Of a DNA stretch of 58,105 bases, positions 32,431-41,022 are shown piece by piece. Origin of the DNA: Olivibacter sitiensis DSM 17696 (lineage in GTDB: Bacteria; Bacteroidota; Bacteroidia; Sphingobacteriales; Sphingobacteriaceae). A program made the position numbers and the translations under genes. Numbering within the stretch: position 1 is the first letter of the stretch; each line of letters begins with the position of its first letter. The notes below the pieces were generated by a model, which was not told where the DNA came from, did no database searches, and saw only the letters and a program-made list of their open reading frames with translations. The DNA lies in the NCBI RefSeq assembly GCF_000427965.1, contig NZ_ATZA01000039.1, positions 1 to 58,105 of the forward strand. The letters are read 5' to 3'.

Positions 32431-33177
32431 ATGAACAGAGAATTAGTTTTTTTAAGAGCATTTGCATTTGCCACTGTAATCGGAATGGTTTTTATAAGCA
32501 CTTCGGCATTCAAAGGAACAGGCAATCAAAAATTCAGTGAGATTGACGTAGAGCGAATCAACATCGTCGAAAAAGATGGCACCGTAAAAATGGTGATCAC
32601 CAATGTGGATCGATTCCCAAATGGGAGTGATGAAATCAACGGCAGACCCACGAATGAAGGCAGAAAGAAACGTTCTGGAATGCTGTTCTTTAACGAAGAA
32701 GGTATAGAATGTGGCGGATTTATCTATGATGGAAGAAAAACAGACAAGGGCCATACAGCTGGAGTTTCCTTGACCTACGACCAATATGATGGCGACCAAG
32801 TGATGCAGATACTCATGCAGGATGATAAGGTCGGAGACGAGCGTTTTGTACGTAGCAGTATAGCATTTATCGACCAACCAGCGAATCTAGATCAATCACG
32901 AATAAGTGAAATCAACAAAGAATTGGCCGAATTGGGAAAGACAGATCGTAAAGCAATGCAGAAGAAATATTACGAATATCAAGAACAGGGCTTGATCGGA
33001 AATATTGACAGAATGGTATTAGGACAGACCAAAAGTAAAAGCAATGGCCTGTTTCTATTTGATGATAAAGGAATGCCAAGAGCCATGTTTTTTATAGACA
33101 AAGAAAATAATGCCCAACTCGACTTCTATGACGAAAAAGGAAACACCATTGCATCGTTTCCTGAAAAGAAAAACTAA
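32431..33177 (+). CDS. Exported protein of unknown function
   Basis: A 248-residue protein with an N-terminal signal or anchor helix (LVFLRAFAFATVIGMVFIST). It is followed by beta-strand-rich repeats in which a strand ends in a glycine turn: IDVERINIVEKDGTVKMVIT, SGMLFFNEEGIECGGFIYDG, SNGLFLFDDKGMPRAMFFID, LDFYDEKGNTIASFPEK. Similar uncharacterised proteins are common in Bacteroidota and are often found near LytS/LytTR systems, as here. The repeat layout suggests a beta-solenoid or propeller-like fold. No catalytic motif is recognised. A strong hairpin terminator follows the stop. Confidence 0.7.
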   Translation: MNRELVFLRAFAFATVIGMVFISTSAFKGTGNQKFSEIDVERINIVEKDGTVKMVITNVDRFPNGSDEINGRPTNEGRKKRSGMLFFNEEGIECGGFIYDGRKTDKGHTAGVSLTYDQYDGDQVMQILMQDDKVGDERFVRSSIAFIDQPANLDQSRISEINKELAELGKTDRKAMQKKYYEYQEQGLIGNIDRMVLGQTKSKSNGLFLFDDKGMPRAMFFIDKENNAQLDFYDEKGNTIASFPEKKN

Positions 33178-33194
33178 ACGAATAGATACTACTC

Positions 33195-33229
33195 AAAAAT
33201 AGCCCCATAAAATTATAGGGCTATTTTTG
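33195..33229 (+). terminator. Hairpin terminator with a -7 box in its right arm
   Basis: AAAAATAGCCC (33195-33205) pairs perfectly with GGGCTATTTTT (33218-33228), giving a terminator for the gene ending at 33177. The same right arm contains TATTTTTG (33222-33229), which fits the TAnnTTTG -7 consensus and lies 23 bp before the kinase ATG at 33253, so it may serve both purposes. Confidence 0.75.
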
Positions 33230-33252
33230 TAAATTGTCCCACCAGATTTCCA

Positions 33253-34284
33253 ATGAAAAATTTAGTTCATAAAATACGCCAAAACCGATATTTCCTGCTG
33301 TTCATTTTGCTGTTTGCCTATGCACAATCTATTTATATCAGAATTTCGGTAAGAGGGGTGGTAAATCCATACATATTCACTCCCGAAGCCGCTATTGCAA
33401 CACTTGTTTCGGTAGGTGTCCTGTTTTTGGTTATCGTTTTTTTTATCAAGCATTGGCAGAAATCAACCGTTTTCAGCGCGAAAAAAATGTTGAAAATATT
33501 CGCTTTATCGCTCATGGTTTATATCCTGATCATGCAGATAAGCGGATTGGCGATTGCTTGGGCCTTTGGCAATGTCGAGCGAAATTTTAACAGGGAAACC
33601 TTTGTCCTTTCTACATTTTCCGACTTATTGAACGGATTTATTTACGGTAGTTTTTTTCTGGTCTATTATTACTACAATAAGAACAAAAAACACCAGGAAC
33701 AGTTAGCAACGTACCATCAGGCTCTTTCAGAAAGCAGAATCACCCAGCTTAAAACACAGCTCAACCCGCATTTTTTATTCAATAACCTGAATGTTTTGGA
33801 CCAATTGATCGAAGAAGACAAATACAAAGCGTCCGACTTTCTGAATGAGTTTGCCGATATTTACCGCTATGTGCTACAAGTGTCAGACAAAGAATTGGTG
33901 AGTATCAGCGAGGAACTTGATTTCGCAAATCAATATTTCAAACTCATACAGCATAAATACGGAAATGCCTACCAACTGAATATTGAAAACAAAAATGCAA
34001 ATGGTTTCATAGTGCCGCTAACCTTACAATTACTCATTGAAAATGCCGTTCAGCACAATCTGGGAACTGTTGAGAACCCTGTTTGTATTCATGTAAATAT
34101 TGATGGAAATATCTGTGTTTATAACAATGTAAATCTAAAGCGGAATAGCAAAGCAACATCGGGACGAGCCTTAAATAATCTAAAAGAACAATATAGATTA
34201 CTGTCCCAAAACCCCATCGAAATTCAGCAATCAGAAAATGCTTTTTCGATAACTATTCCCCTCATTCATACATCATGGAAATGA
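33253..34284 (+). CDS. LytS-type sensor histidine kinase
   Basis: A 343-residue protein with four predicted membrane helices in the first 145 residues. A His_kinase (LytS/YehU-type) domain follows: ITQLKTQLNPHFLFNNLNVL with the phosphorylated histidine, and the ATP-binding N box LTLQLLIENAVQHNL. The glycine-rich end (SGRALNNLKEQYRLL) is typical of this shortened ATPase. It should phosphorylate the LytTR regulator encoded next, whose start overlaps its last codons by 10 bp, so the two are translationally coupled. The stimulus is unknown; sensing would be by the membrane domain, as there is no large periplasmic domain. Confidence 0.92.
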   Translation: MKNLVHKIRQNRYFLLFILLFAYAQSIYIRISVRGVVNPYIFTPEAAIATLVSVGVLFLVIVFFIKHWQKSTVFSAKKMLKIFALSLMVYILIMQISGLAIAWAFGNVERNFNRETFVLSTFSDLLNGFIYGSFFLVYYYYNKNKKHQEQLATYHQALSESRITQLKTQLNPHFLFNNLNVLDQLIEEDKYKASDFLNEFADIYRYVLQVSDKELVSISEELDFANQYFKLIQHKYGNAYQLNIENKNANGFIVPLTLQLLIENAVQHNLGTVENPVCIHVNIDGNICVYNNVNLKRNSKATSGRALNNLKEQYRLLSQNPIEIQQSENAFSITIPLIHTSWK

Positions 34285-35048
34285 TAAAAATACTCCTCAT
34301 AGAAGACGAAATACCTGCAAGGAAAAAGTTAAAAAGATTTCTTGAAGAACTGGATACAAAAACCGAAATCGCAGCAGAAATCGACACCGTAGACATGGCC
34401 GTCGAGTTTCTTAAAAACACCCATGTGGATTTGATATTTTCAGACATTGAATTGCTTGACGGTAGCGCTTTTGAGATTTACAACGAGGTTTCGGTTTCGT
34501 GTCCCATAATTTTCATCACCGCTTATGACCAATTTTGGATGGATGCTTTTGAAAGCAATGGCATCGCCTATCTGCTGAAGCCTTTTTCCAAAGAGCGCTT
34601 TCAAAAAGCCTGGGATAAATTTCTTTTATTTAGAAATTCGGCACCTGATGAAGCCAAACTGCTGACCAATCTGAAGAAACTCATTGAACAGAACTTTGCA
34701 GAAAAGTCCTACAAGAAACGTTTTACCGTACACACTCATCAGGGAATCTATTTCTTAGAAACGGACAACATTGCTTTTTTTGAAGCCAATGAGGGCCTTG
34801 TTTTTGCTATTGACACAACAGGCAAAAAACATGTATTGAACGAATCCACTTTAAAAGAGATAGAAGAGCAGCTCGATCCTTTGGATTTTTTTCGTATCAA
34901 CCGAAGTGAACTAATCAGCAAACCGCACATCGAAAAAGTAGAACGCTATACCAAAAACACGTTGGCTATAAAGATGAAGGGCTACCCAGACTATTTGAAA
35001 ACCAGCCAAAGCAGTACATCAGCCTTTCGGAGTTGGATAGAGCGATAG
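34275..35048 (+). CDS. LytTR-family response regulator
   Basis: A 257-residue regulator. The receiver domain is at about 4-120, with the acidic pair IEDE, the phosphoacceptor aspartate in IFSDIELLDG, threonine in FITAYD and lysine in LLKPF. A LytTR DNA-binding domain is at about 150-255 (RFTVHTHQGIYFLETDNIAF, then RINRSELISKPHIEKVERY). It forms a pair with the overlapping kinase gene upstream. The start is ATG 34275; a second ATG two codons later would also serve. No target promoter can be named from the window. Confidence 0.93.
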   Translation: MEMIKILLIEDEIPARKKLKRFLEELDTKTEIAAEIDTVDMAVEFLKNTHVDLIFSDIELLDGSAFEIYNEVSVSCPIIFITAYDQFWMDAFESNGIAYLLKPFSKERFQKAWDKFLLFRNSAPDEAKLLTNLKKLIEQNFAEKSYKKRFTVHTHQGIYFLETDNIAFFEANEGLVFAIDTTGKKHVLNESTLKEIEEQLDPLDFFRINRSELISKPHIEKVERYTKNTLAIKMKGYPDYLKTSQSSTSAFRSWIER

Positions 35049-35133
35049 GAGCAATACACAATAGATAGTTGACTTTATAGTGGGTGCTTCTATTCAACTT
35101 GTGTACTTAAAGTCCAATCCCAAAAAAGAAAAG

Positions 35134-35148
35134 CCGAAAAGTTCACCA
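35134..35148 (+). promoter_or_regulatory. CCGAAAAGTTCACCA element, copy 1 (upstream of the AraC gene)
   Basis: The 15-mer CCGAAAAGTTCACCA lies 32 bp before a -7 box TATTTTTG (35181-35188) that would drive the AraC gene at 35201. An identical copy precedes the SDR gene. It is a candidate binding site for that AraC protein. Confidence 0.55.
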
Positions 35149-35200
35149 TAAAAATTTGTCCTGGAACGAGATCTTTGTTTTATTTTTGAAATTCAAACGA

Positions 35201-35578
35201 ATGAGCGAAACAGATCAGGATATCTTAAAAAGAAGCAAGGAAATTGTCCAAACTTATTTTAAATTTTTGGACAAACACGTTGCTGATGTAGTATCGGGAA
35301 AGGTAATCGACTTCATGGAAATAAACCAAATAGCAAGTGAATTGTTCCTATCCCATAAGCATTTGACCGATACTGTACAAAAGGAAACCGGAAATCATCC
35401 TTGTCATTTTTATGACCTTAAAATCATTGACCAAGCCAAACAAATGCTTTCCCAAACAGATAAATCCGTTTCGGAAATTGCAAGGATACTGACCTACGAC
35501 CCCTCTAACTTTTCAAAGTTTTTCAAGAAATTTGCTGGACAGACTCCCGGGCAGTTCAGAAAAGGGAGCAAGAAATAG
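35201..35578 (+). CDS. Short AraC-type regulator (DNA-binding domain with a small N-terminal helix)
   Basis: From ATG 35201 the product is 125 residues, little more than the AraC DNA-binding domain: MEINQIASELFLSHKHLTDT as first HTH and SVSEIARILTYDPSNFSKFF as second, closing with GQTPGQFRKG. It has no sensing domain, so its activity probably depends on its own level. An ATG-like start further upstream (35156) adds no conserved residues. Identical 15-bp elements precede this gene and the SDR gene 87 bp downstream, which suggests self-control and control of the SDR. Confidence 0.85.
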   Translation: MSETDQDILKRSKEIVQTYFKFLDKHVADVVSGKVIDFMEINQIASELFLSHKHLTDTVQKETGNHPCHFYDLKIIDQAKQMLSQTDKSVSEIARILTYDPSNFSKFFKKFAGQTPGQFRKGSKK

Positions 35579-35583
35579 AAATT

Positions 35584-35598
35584 CCGAAAAGTTCACCA
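35584..35598 (+). promoter_or_regulatory. CCGAAAAGTTCACCA element, copy 2 (upstream of the SDR gene)
   Basis: This is the same 15-mer as at 35134-35148. A degenerate -7 box CATCTTTG (35621-35628) begins 22 bp after it, one helical turn nearer than in copy 1. The poor -7 box and missing -33 box suggest activator dependence. Confidence 0.55.
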
Positions 35599-35665
35599 CG
35601 ATTTATGTTTTCTGCATCGCCATCTTTGCCATATCAATTGTAGAACATTTTTAAAAATCAATAAG

Positions 35666-36421
35666 ATGGCAAGAAACGATTTAAGTGGGAAAGTAGTGTT
35701 AATTGCGGGCGGTGCAAAAAACTTAGGCGGTTTATTAAGCCGTGATTTTGCAGCCAAAGGTGCGAAAGTAGCTATCCATTACAACAGTGACAGCACGAAA
35801 GCGGATGCGGAAAAGACATTAGCTGATATCACGGATAGGGGAGGAGAGGCATTCTTGTTCCAGGCAGATTTGACAGATGTGAAAAATATCACTAAACTTT
35901 TTGACGCAGCTATCGAACGATTTGGCGGCATTGACATCGCTATCAATACGGTAGGAAAGGTATTGAAAAAGCCTTTTGCCGAAACTACAGAAGAGGAATA
36001 TGATACCATGAACGATATTAACTCCAAGGTAGCTTATTTCTTCATTCAGGAAGCAGGCAAAAAGCTGAACGATAACGGTAAAATCAATACGATTGTGACC
36101 TCATTGCTTGCTGCATATACGGGCTATTATGCTACTTATGCAGGGGCAAAAGCTCCAGTAGAACATTTTACCAGAGCGGCTTCCAAGGAATTTGGCTCAA
36201 GAGGCATTTCTGTAACGGCCGTTGCTCCAGGGCCAATGGATACGCCTTTTTTCTACGGTCAGGAAAGTGACGATGCTGTAGCCTACCACAAATCAGCTTC
36301 GGCCCTTGGAGGCTTGACAGACATTAAGGACATCGCTCCGCTAGTAGAATTTTTGGTGACCGATGGTTGGTGGATTACCGGGCAAACCATTTTTGCGAAT
36401 GGGGGGTACACCACTAGGTAA
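35666..36421 (+). CDS. Short-chain dehydrogenase/reductase (SDR)
   Basis: A 251-residue classical SDR. The nucleotide-binding loop is VLIAGGAKNLGG, a slightly atypical TGxxxGxG with alanine for the threonine. AINTVGK stands where NNAG is usual. The catalytic serine is in IVTSLLAAYTG and the tyrosine and lysine in YAGAKAP (YxxxK). The substrate is unknown. It probably uses NADP(H), given the basic and small residues after the first strand (HYNSDSTKADA). It is paired with the AraC gene directly upstream through a shared 15-bp element. Confidence 0.9.
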   Translation: MARNDLSGKVVLIAGGAKNLGGLLSRDFAAKGAKVAIHYNSDSTKADAEKTLADITDRGGEAFLFQADLTDVKNITKLFDAAIERFGGIDIAINTVGKVLKKPFAETTEEEYDTMNDINSKVAYFFIQEAGKKLNDNGKINTIVTSLLAAYTGYYATYAGAKAPVEHFTRAASKEFGSRGISVTAVAPGPMDTPFFYGQESDDAVAYHKSASALGGLTDIKDIAPLVEFLVTDGWWITGQTIFANGGYTTR

Positions 36422-36541
36422 TTGATGAACTTATTTATATTTTGAAAGGCAAATGACTTGGTTGTTTGCCTTTTGTTTTAAACATTAACGTGATGACAAT
36501 AAAGATAATCAATGCCATCTTGACTTTAAACAGCAATTAGA

Positions 36542-36736
36542 ATGAACACGGCAAGCCATTACAAATTATTACATTTCATTCCGTGGACAAGAAGGCATAT
36601 TTTCGAAATGCTGCTGTTAAGCATTGTTCCAACGGTGTTGTTGGAATGGTTGGCAACTACCTGGGTTCCAGTAGCATTCCATCAAAACGCTGAGGAAAAG
36701 TTCAATGAAGTGGATATTGGCCAAGCTCCAAAATAA
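36542..36736 (+). pseudogene. N-terminal fragment resembling a bestrophin-like channel
   Basis: The frame encodes 64 residues. HFIPWTRRHIFEMLLLSIVP and TVLLEWLATTWVPVA resemble the first helix of bacterial bestrophin-family (UPF0187) anion channels, whose Bacteroidota members start with a W(S/T)RR.I segment and a PTVLF helix, followed by LPVAL. After VPVA the similarity ends and an unrelated hydrophilic tail of 19 residues closes the frame. Full members are about 300 residues, so this is a truncated remnant. The assignment rests on a short stretch. Confidence 0.45.
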
Positions 36737-36903
36737 GGTTAAGTGTGGCGTTCCTCTATGTGTCGTTTGACTGTGCACAGATTGACGTCAGCGGAAATAT
36801 TACTCGTACGCCCGTGAAAATTTCTAAAAAATCAGTAAAAAGTGAAAGGCGTGTATGCTTTCTGATTCCTAAATTTGTTTATTAAACTAAGGGAAATCTC
36901 ATT

Positions 36904-37762
36904 TTGGAAAAAAAATATGACATAAAGCAGTTCACAGAATATGCCAACATCACTGGTTTTAAGAGCAATCAAATACATTTGACATGACATGCATCCCCAT
37001 ATCAGGAAGCAATCAGAGCCCATTAAAATTGACTTTTACCTATTGGCCATTAAACTGCATTACGATAAAAACAAATTTTTCGGGCAGACGGAGTTTGACC
37101 AGGCTGAATCGTTCGTCTATCTTGACCAACCAGACGATATTGTTCAATGGGGTATTGAAAACCCGGTATCAGGCTACCATATCTTGATTGAGCGAAATCT
37201 TCTGAAGAAAATTGCCCGGGAATACAGTTTTACCCATTATACGAACCACGAAGCACTTTTTATCACAAAAGAAGAAGAAAAAATCATTACTGATTTATTT
37301 CAGAAAGCATTTAAGGAATACCATCGAAGTGACCCTTTTTCCAAGGATATCGTTGTGTCCTATGCTTCCTTAATCCTTTCCTATATCCAGCAGTTTTATA
37401 AACGGCAATTTGAATCCCGCAAAGAGCTGTACAATAAGACGGTGGCAGGTTTTTATGAAAACCTGGAGCACTTTTATGATAACGAAACGGCAGAAATCCA
37501 GATTCCCAATGTTTCCTATTTTGCGGAATTGGCTCATTTGTCTGCCAATTATTTTGGAGACTTGGTCAAGCACTTTACAGGGCATTCTCCGCAGGAACAT
37601 ATTCATCAATATATGATCCAAATTGCCAAAAATAAACTCAGAAACACGACGCTATCTGTGAGCGAGGTAGCTTATAGCCTAGGCTTTGAATACCCCTCTT
37701 ATTTTACGACTTTCTTTAAAAAGGAAACAGGAATTTCTCCCACGGTTTTCCGGAATCAGTAA
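36904..37762 (+). pseudogene. AraC-family regulator with a 5' frameshift
   Basis: The main frame from ATG 36989 gives 257 residues: a partial N-terminal sensing domain (KIDFYLLAIKLHYDKNKFFG) and a complete AraC HTH pair (VSEVAYSLGFEYPSYFTTFF, GISPTVF). Members of this type normally begin about 30 residues earlier. Such a beginning, reading EKKYDIKQFTEYANITGFKS after a TTG at 36904, is present in another frame and ends at TGA 36985, right where the main frame starts. A -7 box TAAATTTG (36870-36877) precedes it. A one-base shift near 36980 and loss of the ATG explain the pattern. A shortened protein from 36989 may still bind DNA. Confidence 0.65.
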
Positions 37763-37847
37763 TTTTTTAAAGCATTCAGGTAAAAAGTTTAAGAAACAGA
37801 ACTGCATTTGTCATGAACTTTGCATTAGTAATAATGCTTAAAATTTT

Positions 37848-38652
37848 ATGACAATGAAATCAGTAACATTCAAAAATAGAAATTGGGAAGTCGCGGGAAT
37901 CCGGCAGTTTCCAAAAGACTTTGACGAAAGCAAGAAATACCCTGCCATTGCATGCGCACATCCTATCAGTAGCTGCAAAGATCAGACGGCGGGCAATGTA
38001 TATGGCAAGGCATTGTCGGAAGCAGGATTCATCACTTTGGCATTTGACGCTTCCCATCAGGGAGCAAGTGGCGGCGAACCGAGGTTCCTTGAGGACCCGG
38101 CAACCCGTGTAGAGGGTTTTCGTTGTGCAGCCGATTATCTGACCACATTGCCTTATGTTGATGAAGAGAAAATTGGGGTGTTGGGCGTCTGTGGGGGTGT
38201 GGGATATGGCGTAAGTGCGGCCATGACCGAAAGAAGATTTAAAGCCGTAGCAACGGTGGTTGCTGCAAACTACGGGCGACTGATGCGTGAGGGTGATTTC
38301 TCGCCCAATGCGGCTGTCCATACTTTGGAAGCGATTGCCAAACAGCGTACCGCAGCATCCCAATTCTCCGAATAAATTACTTTTTTCAGGATTGGCGGCG
38401 GCGGTAGGTTTTGATGCTTTCCACCTGACAGAGCATTTGCTAACACAGCCTTTGCAAATCGTCGCTGGGGAAAGGCCAGGTGCCTTCGGCTCCTTAAGGG
38501 ACGCCTACGAGCTTTTCGGCAGAGCGGCCTCCAAAAACGAAGACCTGTTTGTCGTTCCCGGGGCAAGTCATTACGATTTATATGACCAGCCCAAAGCAAC
38601 GGGGATGGCTTTGGAAAAGATCATTCCTTTCTTTAAGGAATATCTTTCCTAA
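37848..38652 (+). pseudogene. Alpha/beta hydrolase (dienelactone-hydrolase-like) with an internal deletion
   Basis: The 5' part (37848-38375) encodes the front of an alpha/beta hydrolase: AIACAHPISSCKDQTAGNVY, the GASGG segment, and GVLGVCGGVGYGVSAAMTER, whose nucleophile elbow GVCGG has cysteine where serine is common. After AIAKQRTA the frame ends. The C-terminal part continues in another frame from about 38357 as NSPNKLLFSGLAAAVGFDAF, LTQPLQIVAGERPGAFGS and the catalytic-histidine region GASHYDLYDQP. Intact relatives have about 60 more residues between the halves, so a deletion with frame change has destroyed the gene. It lies downstream of the frameshifted AraC gene. Confidence 0.8.
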
Positions 38653-38675
38653 ATAAGTGGAGAAGAAAACACGGT

Positions 38676-38706
38676 ATGTCGGAGGAGCAATCTTCCGGCA
38701 TTTTGT
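38676..38706 (+). terminator. Probable terminator after the hydrolase pseudogene
   Basis: ATGTCGGAGGA (38676-38686) pairs with TCTTCCGGCAT (38691-38701), with two G-T wobbles and a GCAA loop, followed by TTTTG. The rest of 38707-38934 contains no gene. Confidence 0.5.
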
Positions 38707-38969
38707 AGGCTAAAAAAATCCACACTTAGACTAAGAACCGATCATAGCCAAACCTAAGCAAGTTGCTCTCTTACCCCAGTGTGCTCCTAAAGTAATTTTA
38801 AAAAGAGAAGGATTAAATCCAGGCTTCGTATTTTGTATATCCAAAATATTTCGCATTTTGAATATCTGCCAATGTAAAAAGGTAAGATTTTGATTTTTAA
38901 TTTATTATGGGATTTTAAGAATAAGGTAGTTTCGTATATTTGGGAGTTGTGGGCAATTTTAGAACAACC

Positions 38970-39797
38970 GTGAGAAAAAACATCATCTTTATTTCAATCT
39001 TATTTTTTGCTTCGTGTGCAAGTTTGAAAAAATTACCACAAGAACATTACTATGAATTTTTATACAACTTCAATAGAGAATTCAAAAATGACACGATATC
39101 TTTCCATTTAAAAAATCCTCTTAAGTGTCCCGTAAATATTAAATTAGGAAAAGACTCTCTAAACCCAAATATCGAATATTTGTTTGGTAATATCACTTTA
39201 ACAGAATTACAAGACACTATAATTAGGTTTGAATATCCAGATTTTAATCAAACCAATAGAACAAAATATATTGTTAGATATGGAGATTTAAACAAAAAGA
39301 TAGAGAAAAACGAAGTTGCTTATCCTTTTCCAAAAGGCAAAGAATACAAAATCATTCAAGCCTATAACGGAAAATTCACTCACAATACGCTGTATAGCCA
39401 ATATGCAATAGACTTTGATTTAAAAATTGGAGATACTATAACAAGTGTTGACAGTGGTTACATTGTTGGTGTAATTGAAGATTACAAAGATTATGGAACA
39501 AGCAAAAAATGGTTAGAAAATGACAAAAGTAATTATATAACAATTTATCATCCACACAGTGGAATTTACACTCAATATGTACATTTAGACCATAAAGGCT
39601 CTCTTGTTACATTGGGGGATTTTGTTGAGAAAGGACAAGTAATTGGTATTTGTGGTATGACAGGATTTACAACTACACCCCACTTACATTTTAATGCAAA
39701 AATACCAACAGAAGAAAACGGATTAATATCTACGAAAATTGAATTTGAAAGTGGAGTTAAAGGAGAGGATTTAAAGAAAAAAGACCGAGTGAAATAG
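38970..39797 (+). CDS. M23-family metallopeptidase lipoprotein
   Basis: From a GTG at 38970 the product is 275 residues and begins with a lipoprotein signal (VRKNIIFISILFFASC, read as Met). This GTG lies 28 bp after a -7 box TATATTTG (38935-38942); an upstream TTG at 38940 falls inside that box. The C-terminal M23 domain shows YAIDFDLKIGDTI, YTQYVHLDHKGSLV, GDFVEKGQVIGICGMTG and the zinc-site TTPHLHFNA. M23 enzymes cut peptidoglycan crosslinks. This one would be held on a membrane facing the periplasm. It is followed by about 385 bp without a gene. Confidence 0.85.
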   Translation: MRKNIIFISILFFASCASLKKLPQEHYYEFLYNFNREFKNDTISFHLKNPLKCPVNIKLGKDSLNPNIEYLFGNITLTELQDTIIRFEYPDFNQTNRTKYIVRYGDLNKKIEKNEVAYPFPKGKEYKIIQAYNGKFTHNTLYSQYAIDFDLKIGDTITSVDSGYIVGVIEDYKDYGTSKKWLENDKSNYITIYHPHSGIYTQYVHLDHKGSLVTLGDFVEKGQVIGICGMTGFTTTPHLHFNAKIPTEENGLISTKIEFESGVKGEDLKKKDRVK

Positions 39798-40182
39798 AAA
39801 AACTGCCCACGATAAGGATTTTGCAAAATGGCGAGGTAACAACTTCGATTGAAACTTTTGTGCTATATTTGAGGTCGTTACTTCGATTGAAGTGTAGTGC
39901 TAAAAGTCCCGCACTACGCCAAGCCCCGAACCGTTGGTAGCAAGGCTAAACGACAGCCCAGTCCTACCACTTGAAAAAGCCAACGAAAGACTCTCCACTG
40001 GGTGTATGGCAGTCGTTCGCTGACTTTTAGAAAAATACCCGACAGACAAATCGTCCAGACTTACAGCCAACCGAAAAACCAAATTAACGATTTAACTACA
40101 TCATTCATTGATTTGGCTACCTAAGAAATTTTGTTCCCAATCATCTTTGCACTATCATTTTAATCGTAAAAAATTTAAAAAA
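39798..40182. other. Non-coding stretch with TTCGATTGAA repeats
   Basis: No gene is seen. TTCGATTGAA occurs at about 39847 and 39883 in a similar context (AACTTCGATTGAAAC and TACTTCGATTGAAGT). The start of the stretch carries TTTGCAAAATGGCGAG (39820-39835), which resembles sequences behind two other cargo genes. It probably consists of old gene-tail sequence plus the promoter of the SDR gene at 40183. Confidence 0.4.
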
Positions 40183-41022
40183 ATGGAAGCAAAAAAAGTA
40201 TGGTTCGTTACAGGAGCGTCAAAGGGTTTGGGGCTTACCTTGGTGAAAAAATTATTGCAAAACGGCTATCGTGTAGTGGCAACTACACGAGACATGCAGT
40301 CTTTGATTGAAGAAGTCGGACAGGTTTCAGGTATGTTTTTACCGCTTGAAGTAAGTCTAACCGATAACAGCGATGTAAAAACTGCCATTGAAAAAAGCAT
40401 TGCACACTTTGGCAAAATTGATGTAGTTGTAAACAATGCGGGTTACGGACAATTAGGCACGTTGGAAGAACTGACAGACGAAGAAGCGAGAGCCAATTTT
40501 GATGTCAATGTTTTTGGTGCGTTGAATGTTATCCGAAATGCGATGCCTTATCTGAGAAGTCAAAGATCGGGTAATATTTTCAATATTTCATCGGTAGGTG
40601 GATTATTCGGGAGTTTCGCAGGCTGGGGCGTTTATTGTTCTACCAAGTTTGCAATGGCGGGATTTACGGAAGCGTTGGCAGAAGAAGCAAAAGAATTTGG
40701 CATAAAAGTTTCAGTTGTTTATCCCGGGTATTTCCGTACCGATTTTCTTAACAAAGGCTCATTGAGTTTGCCTAAACAGCCAATTCAAGATTACAAAGCA
40801 GCCCGACAATCCGAACAAGCACACCTTGAAAACATTAACGGCAATCAGCCAAACGACCCCGACAAAGCTGCTGATGTTTTGATTTCCATAAGCAAAGAAG
40901 AAAATCCGCCCGTTCATTTGCTTTTGGGCAAAGATGCTTTTGACCTTCTGCAAAGCAAAATTAACACCATCACCGAAGACGCTGAACAATGGAAAGAGTA
41001 CACTTTATCCACCGCATTCTAA
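40183..41022 (+). CDS. Short-chain dehydrogenase/reductase (SDR)
   Basis: From ATG 40183 the product is 279 residues: VTGASKGLGLTLVKKLL for the cofactor loop, VVNNAGYGQLG, catalytic serine in NISSVGGLFG, and YCSTKFAMAGF (YxxxK). The arginine in VVATTRDMQ after strand 2 points to NADP(H). Homologous Bacteroidota SDRs are annotated only generally as oxidoreductases. An upstream in-frame start (40108) adds 25 non-conserved residues. The Atu4866-type lipoprotein gene begins inside its last 34 bp, and an AraC gene follows, so the three form an operon. Confidence 0.9.
   Translation: MEAKKVWFVTGASKGLGLTLVKKLLQNGYRVVATTRDMQSLIEEVGQVSGMFLPLEVSLTDNSDVKTAIEKSIAHFGKIDVVVNNAGYGQLGTLEELTDEEARANFDVNVFGALNVIRNAMPYLRSQRSGNIFNISSVGGLFGSFAGWGVYCSTKFAMAGFTEALAEEAKEFGIKVSVVYPGYFRTDFLNKGSLSLPKQPIQDYKAARQSEQAHLENINGNQPNDPDKAADVLISISKEENPPVHLLLGKDAFDLLQSKINTITEDAEQWKEYTLSTAF

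Noticed and set aside
37860-38363. 167-codon minus-strand frame opposite the hydrolase
   Set aside because: It is exactly antisense to a frame with clear hydrolase motifs, has a cysteine-rich composition without any motif, and is a shadow.
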